NCBI RefSeq assembly: GCF_902506205.1
Contig: NZ_LR732816.1
Location: 782,864-843,875 of the forward strand
Direction: 5' to 3'
Length of the DNA stretch: 61,012 nt
Source: Brevundimonas sp. G8
GTDB lineage: Bacteria; Pseudomonadota; Alphaproteobacteria; Caulobacterales; Caulobacteraceae
Each line of letters begins with the position of its first letter. Positions within the stretch are counted from its first letter, which is position 1. The position numbers and the translations under genes are program-made. Shown in pieces: positions 7,561-15,473 of the stretch. Below the pieces are notes generated by a model. The model was not told the DNA's origin, ran no database searches, and saw nothing but the letters and a program-made list of their open reading frames with translations.

Positions 7561-9312
7561 GTGATCAACGCGCTGTCAGAGGGGCTTGGGCGAGCAGATC
7601 AGTCGGGAAGCCCAGCAGGCGCCAATAATCGCGACTGGATAATCCAGTCCGTAGAATCGATGCTCCGGCAGGCGCTGCCGACGCTTATTGTCGTTGGTCG
7701 TCAGACATCAACCTACTTCAATGAGGCATGCCGTCAGCTGGTCATGCCAAATTCCGCATTACAAGGCGGCGGCCTTGCGACTGTAGCGCCCTCTCTAGCG
7801 ACCCAACTTTCCTCGGCGATGGAGGCGGCATGGGCCGGTTGCGCCGGCGTTACGGAAGACATCCAACTCCATGTCGATCGCTCAGAAGGCTCGCGTGAAA
7901 CCTGGGTGACTGCAGCGGTGACGCCGGTCGGCAGGGACGACCAGATTCACGCAGTCCTTTGCGTGTTTCGCGACATCACGGAAGAGAAACGCCTAAGACA
8001 GCGCCTGGCAACCGCAGAGACGACCCTCGACGCGCTCACCACCTTGGCTCCGCTCTTCCTGTGGCGACTGGATACGCGAGGCGTCGTGCGCTGGATGAAC
8101 GAACGATGCCAGACCTATTTTGGCGTCACTCTGGCGCAAGCCCGCGAAGAAGGCTGGATCGGCTGGCTTCACCCGTCCGAGCGTAGCCGGATCGTCGCCG
8201 ACTGGGGCCGGGCTGTCACCTTGGCTACACCATTTGAAAGTCGCCATCGGCTGCTTGGCTCCGATGGGGTGTACAGATGGTTCGCCCTGCGCGCTCTGCC
8301 CCAGTTCAATGCGCAGGGCGACCTGGTGGAGTGGCACTCGGCAGCGCTTGAAGTCGTCGATGCCGCGCCGGAGGTAGAGCGCCATCGGCTGCTATGGACA
8401 GCGGATGCGGCCTCTTTCAGTCGCCACTTCTTGAACGTCGGTCCATCCTGTGGGTGGCCCGATAATTTGAGAGCGCCCCTATCTTGGGATGCTCAACTCG
8501 CAAGCGTTTCCGCAGATCAGCGATCGGCTTACCGCGATGCGATGGAAGGTTTGGCAGCTGGGCGATCAGTCGAAGTTCGCTACGAAATCCGCAATGCCGA
8601 AGGACAGCGCTTCGACGTTGAGGACACCGCCTTTCCTTTGGTGGAGACGGATGGATCAATCAATCGGTTCATCGGCGAATCGCGCGTGCGAAGGCAAGCC
8701 GCCGCCAAAGTTGTCATGATCGACCCGGCCCGCCGAGGTTGCAACCTGAGGAAGGTTCTTGAATCTCACGGACTGGAGGTCGAGGTCTGCGACAAGGCAA
8801 AGCGACGTGTGAGAGGCCGCAGCGACATCGGTCTAGTGATCTATTGTTCCAACTCGACGGTCGTGGACATCCTAGGCATGGCGGAGGCGGTGAGATCGGA
8901 ACTCCCGGATATACCCATGGTCGTTCTTGGAGATCCATTGGCCTCTCCGCATGACATCATCACGCTTCACGAGGCGGGCGTTTTAGACGTTCTGTCTTAT
9001 GCCTCGAACGACCAGGCTCAAGCTCTATCCGTCATGCCACACATAGATTTATTCCTTAATAACAACATATTAGAACTACCTAGTAGACCTACCAAGCAGG
9101 CCCTAAGCCGGCTTTCTCCGCGAGAGCTGGAAATCTTGGAACAGGCGGTCATCGGCGGTACGTCTAAGACGATCGGTCGTATGTTGGGCATCAGTCCTCG
9201 GACGGTCGATTACCATCGCGGAAAGGCGTTAGACAAACTGGGAGTGAAGGCGGTCACCCAGGCGGTAGACCTTTTCACCCCCCCTCCGGCCCTACTTCAC
9301 CGTCGCTACTAA
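7561..9312 (+). CDS. PAS-domain LuxR-type transcriptional regulator
   Basis: 583 aa from GTG 7561, preceded by GAGGAGCG. Two or three PAS/PAC modules occupy residues about 25-380 (for example VLCVFRDITEEKRLRQ closing the first). Residues about 388-500 resemble a receiver fold (KVVMIDPARRGCNLRKVLES) but lack a convincing phosphoacceptor Asp, so it is probably a pseudo-receiver. The C terminus (about 513-573) is a LuxR/FixJ HTH (LSPRELEILEQAVIGG ... ISPRTVDYHRGKALDKLG). Hand-counted rows at 8821 and 9061 are 52% and 48% G+C, far below neighbours near 70%, pointing to acquired DNA. It lies 126 bases upstream of the adhesin gene in the same direction, so it may control it. Confidence 0.85.
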   Translation: MINALSEGLGRADQSGSPAGANNRDWIIQSVESMLRQALPTLIVVGRQTSTYFNEACRQLVMPNSALQGGGLATVAPSLATQLSSAMEAAWAGCAGVTEDIQLHVDRSEGSRETWVTAAVTPVGRDDQIHAVLCVFRDITEEKRLRQRLATAETTLDALTTLAPLFLWRLDTRGVVRWMNERCQTYFGVTLAQAREEGWIGWLHPSERSRIVADWGRAVTLATPFESRHRLLGSDGVYRWFALRALPQFNAQGDLVEWHSAALEVVDAAPEVERHRLLWTADAASFSRHFLNVGPSCGWPDNLRAPLSWDAQLASVSADQRSAYRDAMEGLAAGRSVEVRYEIRNAEGQRFDVEDTAFPLVETDGSINRFIGESRVRRQAAAKVVMIDPARRGCNLRKVLESHGLEVEVCDKAKRRVRGRSDIGLVIYCSNSTVVDILGMAEAVRSELPDIPMVVLGDPLASPHDIITLHEAGVLDVLSYASNDQAQALSVMPHIDLFLNNNILELPSRPTKQALSRLSPRELEILEQAVIGGTSKTIGRMLGISPRTVDYHRGKALDKLGVKAVTQAVDLFTPPPALLHRRY

Positions 9313-9438
9313 GCGTCAAAAGTAGGTCCCCTGCGCGAACGCCAAGGATTCGCAAACACGTCACGATTGTGTCCAAGCCCACATTAGCTTCCCTGATCGG
9401 GAGCCGCGTTCACGCCTCTCGATGCTGGGAGGATAAGA

Positions 9439-12400
9439 ATGCATACTCGTTCGACCGCTGACCTTCTGCTGCCCTTCAGGGGCGCAACTTTGGCCACGCG
9501 TCTGCTTGTCGCCGCCGTCTACGCCTTGGGAGCCGTCCTGCCCCTTGGACTGTTTACGGTCCCCGCGCCGGCCCGCGCCCAGACAAGTATTGTGGATGTC
9601 TGCACGGGCGTCTCACTCCCACGATCTGCGGTGACGGACATTATACGCCCGGTGATCACGGGGATCGCCACCCCATTAGAGTCGTCGATCAACAGTCTGC
9701 TGAACATCTTGGTGCCGCGCCTCAATCTGAACGCCACCACGCTGCTCAATAATGCGGCTAGCGGCCAGGATATTCGCCTGGGCGTCCTCGATGTGAACGG
9801 CAATGTCGTCGATGCTCCGGACGCCTGCATCAACCAAGCCGATGCCTTCACCCTGGAGAATGAGCAGGGAATTTCGATCGGCGGCAACCGCATTACGGGT
9901 CTGGGATCGGGCGGCGCTGTCGCCATAGCCGGCGAACTGAATTCCATCGCCTTCGGCAACGGCGCCCTGACGGCCGCCACGGCAGTCGATGCGATCGCGC
10001 TCGGCCGCGAAGCAGAGATTCTTGGAGGGGCCTCGGGCTCCATCGCCTTGGGCGCCGACGCTTCGGTGTCGGTCGCCAACAGCCTGGCCCTCGGCGCCGA
10101 CAGCGCAGCCCTGCGGGGCGCCTTGGCCAACTACGCCGCTGTTGGCCTTTCGACGCCGCAGACCTCCGTCGGCGAGGTGTCCTTCGGGGCGATCGGGGCA
10201 GAGCGGCAGTTGACGAACGTCGCCGCCGGCTCAGCCCTGACCGACGCGGTCAATGTTGGCCAACTCCAGGGCGTATCCACGAGCCTACAGGCTCTCGCCG
10301 ATCTCGCCGTCACCTATGACGACGCGACGGCCGCCACCCTGACCCTGGGCGGAACCGGGGGCACAAGGATCACCAACCTGACGCCGGGCTTGCTGGCTCT
10401 TGGTTCCGCCGACGCCGTCAACGGCGCTCAGCTCTTCGGTCTGGGTTCCAGTCTTGCGGCGGAGATCGGTGGCAGCACCGCCTTCGATCCCGCCACCAGC
10501 ACGATCGACATCGGCCTGACCTATGACGGCGTCATTTACGGCAGCGTTCAGGAAGCTTTGGACGCCATCTTCACCACGCCTGGCGGCGGGACGCCCTTCC
10601 TGTCCGTGAACTCCGCCCTTGGCGGCGCCTTGGCGGGCGGACTGAACTCGACCGCCGTGGGACCCGCCGCCTCGGCCAGCGCAGACAACAGCGTCGCCCT
10701 GGGCGCTTCGAGCACGGCTGACCGCGGCGCCTTGATCGGCTACGCCGCCTTGGGGCTGGACGCGGCCCAGACCTCGTCGGGCGAAGTTTCGATCGGCCTC
10801 GCGGGCGCTGAGCGTCAGTTGACGAACGTCGCCGCCGGCTCGGCGCTGACTGACGCCGTCAACGTCGGCCAGTTGCTCGGCGTCTCAGATGACCTTCAGG
10901 CCTTGGCCGACATCGCCGTCGCCTATGACGATCCGACAGCGGCCAACCTGACGCTCGCAGGCATCGGAGGCACAGTCATTTCCAATGTGGCGGCAGGCGA
11001 CCTCAGCGCCGGATCCACCCAGGCCGTCAACGGCGACCAACTGTTCGCCACCAACACACAGGTCGGGATCAACACGACGGCCATCACCAACCTCGGCGCT
11101 GACCTTGGCGCCCTGTCGGATACGGCCGTCATGTACGACGACTTGCTGGCCGGCCGCGTCACCCTGGCGGGCGTTGACGGCACAGTCATCGGCAATGTCG
11201 CCGCCGGCGCCCTGACCGCGACCTCCACCGAGGCGATCAATGGTTCGCAGCTGTTCGCCACCAACACCCAGGTCGGCATCAACACGACCGCCATCACCAA
11301 CCTCGGCGCTGACCTTGGCGCCCTGTCGGATACGGCCGTCATGTACGACGATCTGCTGGCCGGCCGTGTCACCCTGGCGGGCGTTGACGGCACAGTCATT
11401 GGCAATGTCGCCGCTGGCGCCCTGACCGCGACCTCGACCGAGGCCGTCAACGGATCGCAGCTGTTCGCCACCAACACCCAGGTCGGCGTCAACACGACCG
11501 CCATCACCAACCTCACCACCAACCTCGGCGCGCTTTCCGACACGGCCGTCATGTACGACGACCTGCTGGCTGGCCGCGTCACCCTGGCGGGCGTCGACGG
11601 CACGGTGATCGGCAATGTCGCCGCCGGCGCCCTGTCCTCCACCTCGACCGAGGCGATCAACGGCGCCCAACTGTTCGCGACCAACACCCAGGTCGGACTG
11701 AATACGGATGCCATCGCGGATATCGCCGCCGTCTCCGCACTGGCGGTCGTCTATGATGACCCGACCTTCGACACCCTGACCCTTGCCGGCGCCGCCGGCA
11801 CCACGATCAGCAATGTCGCGGCGGGCGAGCTCAGCGCTGCCTCCACCGAGGCGGTCAACGGCGCCCAGCTGTTCGCGACCAATACCCAGGTCGCAGAGAA
11901 CACCGCCGATATCGTCACCAACACCACCGCCATCACCACCATCACGAACAACCTGAACAATGGCGCAGTGGGCGTGGTGCAGTATTCGAACGCCGCCGAT
12001 CCGACGACGCCGAACGGCGGGGTCGCCACCAATGACGTGACCCTGGTGGGCGCGCTGGCCGGTCCGGTGGGTCTGCACAATGTCGCCGCCGGCCTGATCG
12101 CTTCCGGGTCGAGCGACGCCGTCAACGGCGGCCAGGCCTTCGCCTTCGGACAAAGTGCAGCGGCCGGGTTCGGCGGCGGCACCGCGTTCAACCCTCTGAC
12201 CAACACCCTGGATGTCGCCATCACCTATCAGGGCGTCCAGTACGCCAGCATCCAGGCCTTCCTGGACGCCCTGTCGGGCGCGCCGACGGGCGGGGGCTCC
12301 AGCGTCTATCTGGCCGTCAACTCCAACCTCGCCCCCGCGAACGCCCAAGGTCAGGACGCCGTCGCCGTCGGTCCCGAATCCCAGGCTGTCGCCGACAACA

Positions 12401-13695
12401 GCGTCGCCCTGGGCGCCGGCAGCGTCGCCGATCGCGCCGCCCAGACCGACTATGCGGCGCTGGGCGTCACGGGCCTTCAATCCTCGGCCGGTTCGGTCTC
12501 GTTCGGTTCCGCCGGCGCCGAACGCCAGCTCACCCATGTTGCAGCGGGCACGGCGGCGACCGACGCGGTCAACGTCGCCCAACTGCAGGGCGTGTCCGAC
12601 CGGGTCGAAGCCATCGCGGGGACCGCTGTCTCCTACGACACGACGACCCGCGACACCCTGACCCTGGCCGGCGCCGGCGGCACCACCATCACCAATGTCG
12701 CGGCGGGCCAGGTCAACGCGACCTCGTCCGACGCCGTCAACGGGTCGCAACTGTTCGCCACCAACACCCAGGTCTCCCAGAACACGACGGCGATCACCAA
12801 TCTGACCAACAACATCGCCAACGGCAGCCTCGGCCCCGTGCAATACAGCGACGGCGATGACCCCGAGACCCCGAACGGCGGCGTGCGCTCCGACGACCTC
12901 ACCCTGGTCGGCGCCAGCGGCGGCGCGGTGGGCCTGCACAATGTCGCCAACGGCCGTATCGCCGCCGGGTCGACCGACGCCGTCAACGGCGGCCAGATCT
13001 ACGAACTGGCCTTCGCCGCGACCAATGCAGTCCAGTACGACACAGACGCCAATGGCGGACGCACCAACAGCATCACCTTCCAGGGCGGCGACACCTCGGC
13101 CCCTGTGACGCTAAACAATGTCGCGGCGGGCACGGTCAGCGCCACTTCCACCGAGGCGGTCAATGGCTCGCAGCTGTTCCAGACCAATCAGGCCGTCGCG
13201 ACGGCCCAGACCACGGCCGACAGCGCCCTGGCCCTGGGTCAGAACTCGCTTCAGTACGCCGACCAGGGCCAGACCCGCGTGGTCCTGGGCCGCAGCAGCG
13301 GACCGGCGGTCACCGTCAGCAATGTCGCCGCCGGGGTCGCAGACACCGACGCCGTCAACGTCCTGCAACTGCGCGAGAGCATGAACGAGGCGATCCAGCA
13401 GTCGAACACCTATACCGACATGCGGCTGGCGGCGGTCAACTACAATGTCCAGGAAGTGCGCAAGCTGGCCTTCGCTGGCACAGCGGGCGCCCTGGCGGCG
13501 GCCGGGATGCCCCAGATCGCCGAGCGCGGCAAATCGATGTTCGCGGTGGGCTATGGCACCTACGAGGGCCAGTCGGCCATGGCGATGGGCTTCTCCCGCG
13601 CCTTGGGCGACGGCTCTATGGTCTTCCGGGCCGGCGCGACCTTCGACACCCAGAACCACGTCGGCGCCAATGCCGGCGTCGGCTGGCGCTTCTGA
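9439..13695 (+). CDS. Trimeric autotransporter adhesin (YadA-like)
   Basis: 1,418 aa starting at ATG 9439 behind GGGAGGATAAGA. A signal sequence (to about residue 48, ARAQ) leads into YadA head repeats (SIALGADASVSVANSLALGAD and similar) and many neck/stalk units with the signature NVAAG...TDAVNVGQL. The end is a YadA-type membrane anchor (LAFAGTAGALAAAGMPQIAERG residues split by GKSMFAVGYGTYEG) ending in GVGWRF, the expected aromatic last residue. Type V secretion and surface adhesion are expected for the family. The central stalk contains near-identical 210-bp repeats. A strong terminator follows directly. Confidence 0.95.
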   Translation: MHTRSTADLLLPFRGATLATRLLVAAVYALGAVLPLGLFTVPAPARAQTSIVDVCTGVSLPRSAVTDIIRPVITGIATPLESSINSLLNILVPRLNLNATTLLNNAASGQDIRLGVLDVNGNVVDAPDACINQADAFTLENEQGISIGGNRITGLGSGGAVAIAGELNSIAFGNGALTAATAVDAIALGREAEILGGASGSIALGADASVSVANSLALGADSAALRGALANYAAVGLSTPQTSVGEVSFGAIGAERQLTNVAAGSALTDAVNVGQLQGVSTSLQALADLAVTYDDATAATLTLGGTGGTRITNLTPGLLALGSADAVNGAQLFGLGSSLAAEIGGSTAFDPATSTIDIGLTYDGVIYGSVQEALDAIFTTPGGGTPFLSVNSALGGALAGGLNSTAVGPAASASADNSVALGASSTADRGALIGYAALGLDAAQTSSGEVSIGLAGAERQLTNVAAGSALTDAVNVGQLLGVSDDLQALADIAVAYDDPTAANLTLAGIGGTVISNVAAGDLSAGSTQAVNGDQLFATNTQVGINTTAITNLGADLGALSDTAVMYDDLLAGRVTLAGVDGTVIGNVAAGALTATSTEAINGSQLFATNTQVGINTTAITNLGADLGALSDTAVMYDDLLAGRVTLAGVDGTVIGNVAAGALTATSTEAVNGSQLFATNTQVGVNTTAITNLTTNLGALSDTAVMYDDLLAGRVTLAGVDGTVIGNVAAGALSSTSTEAINGAQLFATNTQVGLNTDAIADIAAVSALAVVYDDPTFDTLTLAGAAGTTISNVAAGELSAASTEAVNGAQLFATNTQVAENTADIVTNTTAITTITNNLNNGAVGVVQYSNAADPTTPNGGVATNDVTLVGALAGPVGLHNVAAGLIASGSSDAVNGGQAFAFGQSAAAGFGGGTAFNPLTNTLDVAITYQGVQYASIQAFLDALSGAPTGGGSSVYLAVNSNLAPANAQGQDAVAVGPESQAVADNSVALGAGSVADRAAQTDYAALGVTGLQSSAGSVSFGSAGAERQLTHVAAGTAATDAVNVAQLQGVSDRVEAIAGTAVSYDTTTRDTLTLAGAGGTTITNVAAGQVNATSSDAVNGSQLFATNTQVSQNTTAITNLTNNIANGSLGPVQYSDGDDPETPNGGVRSDDLTLVGASGGAVGLHNVANGRIAAGSTDAVNGGQIYELAFAATNAVQYDTDANGGRTNSITFQGGDTSAPVTLNNVAAGTVSATSTEAVNGSQLFQTNQAVATAQTTADSALALGQNSLQYADQGQTRVVLGRSSGPAVTVSNVAAGVADTDAVNVLQLRESMNEAIQQSNTYTDMRLAAVNYNVQEVRKLAFAGTAGALAAAGMPQIAERGKSMFAVGYGTYEGQSAMAMGFSRALGDGSMVFRAGATFDTQNHVGANAGVGWRF
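11041..11670 (+). repeat. Three tandem 210-bp repeats within the adhesin stalk
   Basis: The unit beginning CTGTTCGCCACCAACAC starts at 11041, 11251 and 11461, each exactly 210 bp (70 codons) apart; a more diverged unit starts at 11671 and the next at 11869. The first two are nearly identical, including silent positions, which indicates recent duplication or gene conversion. Confidence 0.9.
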
Positions 13696-13700
13696 AACGG

Positions 13701-13736
13701 TTGGATTGGAGGGCCACCCCCTCCAATCCAATTTTT
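13701..13736 (+). terminator. Rho-independent terminator after the adhesin
   Basis: A perfect 13-bp stem TTGGATTGGAGGG / CCCTCCAATCCAA (13701-13713, 13719-13731) with loop CCACC is followed by TTTTTC. It starts 5 bases after the adhesin stop at 13695. Confidence 0.95.
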
Positions 13737-13948
13737 CAAGACGACGGATCAACACCGCCATACCAAAAAGCAGCCTTGTTGGCCGCTAACCTGACGAGGC
13801 CCTGTTCGTCCTGACCGGCCGATATGCCGCAATACGGCGACCTGCGACACTGGTGGCGGACATCCATGCCGCCATGTCGAAAGACGACATTGACGGCTAC
13901 TCAAAGCTAAGGCCTCGACACGCCAAGACCGTCCCGGCATTGAGGCTT

Positions 13949-15199
13949 ATGCCCGTCTCTCCAACGACCAGCCGCGCCATCGACGGCCAGCAGATCGTCG
14001 AGGCGGCGATCGCGCATGCGACCGCCGAAGGGCTGAACAGCCTGACCTTGCGCGATCTCGCCCAAGCCGTCGGCAAGAGCACGACCGTCATCGTCAATCT
14101 GTTCGGGGCCAAGTCCGGTCTGATCCAGGCGGTGGGCGAAGAGGCCCTGCGGCGGGACGCGGCGTTCCATGACCGGTTTTTTCAGGCTGTCGCCGGCCTG
14201 CCCGTCGAGCGCGACAACCTGCTGGCCTTGATCCAGCACTATCTTAACCTGCGCGCCGGGCCCGACGCGGGCTTCGTGCGGATATGGGAAGGCCTGTCGC
14301 TGGACGCCGAGGTCGGACCTGAGCGTCGCGACCTGATGGTGCGGTGGGACGCGATGCGGCGCGAGGCCTGGCGCGATCATCTGGCCGCCGATGACAGGCT
14401 GGTCGAGTTCGCTGGGCCGCTCGTCGCCTGGCTGACCATGGAGCAGTTCTATGCCGGCGCGCTTTCCGGGCGCTCCGACTATGCACTCATCGTCGCCGAA
14501 GGCTTGGGCGGTTTGGTCGATCACGCCTTCGGGCGTCCAGACGGCCCGGCGACCGCGACCTTGTGGCGGCGTGAAAACCTGGTCCTGCCCAAGGCGCCCG
14601 CCGAAGGCCTGGAGCCGGAGTCCATGCGGCGCAAACTGCTCGACATCGCCGCAGACCAGATGCTGGCCGGCGGGGTGACGGCGGTCACCAATCGGTCGGT
14701 CAGCGTGGTGGCCGGCACCTCGACCTCGACCATCGCCTATCACTGGCCCGACATGCGGCGGTTCGTGCTGGATGCGGTGTGGCATAGCGTGTTCCGCGAC
14801 ATGCCGCGCTATCTGGCCGGTCAGCGGCCCGAGGGCGATCCGGCCGCAGCCGATCTGGACAGCTGGGCGCGTATCATGGCGCCGACCGTGTCGATCCAGC
14901 CTGAGGTCGAGGGATTCTACGTCCGCTACGCCCGCCTGATCGCCAGCGCCTGTATCGAGGCGCGGCGAGACCCTTCCTTGCAGGATCTCGTCATGCTGTT
15001 GCGCGGCCCGGAAGGCGGCGGGACCTATTACAACAGCGCGGGCGTCTGGCCCGCCGAGTTCGACCTGACCCGCTTGGCGGCCACGCGCTTCGCCCTGTGG
15101 ATCAAGGGCGCCGCCCTGACGGCGCGCGCCACCGGCGCAGACATCACGGCGACGGACCTCCAGGCGGCGGCGTTGCGATTGGTTACGCGTCGCGCGTGA
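13949..15199 (+). CDS. Fused double TetR-type regulator
   Basis: From ATG 13949 (MPVSPTTSRAIDGQQIVEAA, preceded by TGAGG) the product is 416 aa; in-frame ATGs at 13853 and 13874 would add a less protein-like leader. It contains two TetR-type N-terminal HTH units: one at residues about 12-60 (LNSLTLRDLAQAVGKSTTVI) and one at about 220-270 (VTNRSVSVVAGTSTSTIAYH), each followed by a helical ligand-domain-sized segment. Ordinary TetR proteins are about 200 aa with one HTH, so this is a tandem fusion. The targets may include the adjacent adhesin or the TonB-receptor cluster downstream, by position only. Confidence 0.82.
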   Translation: MPVSPTTSRAIDGQQIVEAAIAHATAEGLNSLTLRDLAQAVGKSTTVIVNLFGAKSGLIQAVGEEALRRDAAFHDRFFQAVAGLPVERDNLLALIQHYLNLRAGPDAGFVRIWEGLSLDAEVGPERRDLMVRWDAMRREAWRDHLAADDRLVEFAGPLVAWLTMEQFYAGALSGRSDYALIVAEGLGGLVDHAFGRPDGPATATLWRRENLVLPKAPAEGLEPESMRRKLLDIAADQMLAGGVTAVTNRSVSVVAGTSTSTIAYHWPDMRRFVLDAVWHSVFRDMPRYLAGQRPEGDPAAADLDSWARIMAPTVSIQPEVEGFYVRYARLIASACIEARRDPSLQDLVMLLRGPEGGGTYYNSAGVWPAEFDLTRLAATRFALWIKGAALTARATGADITATDLQAAALRLVTRRA

Positions 15200-15473
15200 C
15201 AGAACACGCGTTATCGGCGAACTGCACCCCGAATAGCCACGCCTGACAGAAACACTTCAGCGAAGCGTCACAAAAGCATCGTCCCTGCGGCCTATTGGCG
15301 CATCGTTGTCGAACAGTTGTTTTTCTGGCGCGGCGAAGGCGGCTTTGGCCTCCTCCCCTGCGCTTGTCGTCGCCCCGCCTGACCGCCGGATCGCGACTGT
15401 TCGACGACACCCCGAAACGCTTCGGCGCGCGAGGGAGGGGGTCTCCCCGCGCGTCGCCCGAAGGATGGTCAAA

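Noticed and set aside
11041..11880. Regularly spaced repeats considered as a CRISPR array
   Set aside because: The unit is 210 bp, entirely coding and without unique spacers; it is a protein repeat in the adhesin.
10885..12939. A 684-aa open frame antisense to the adhesin
   Set aside because: It mirrors the repeats of the adhesin codons (G- and V-rich, RGGVEL-type low complexity), has no start signal and no domain; it is a high-G+C shadow.
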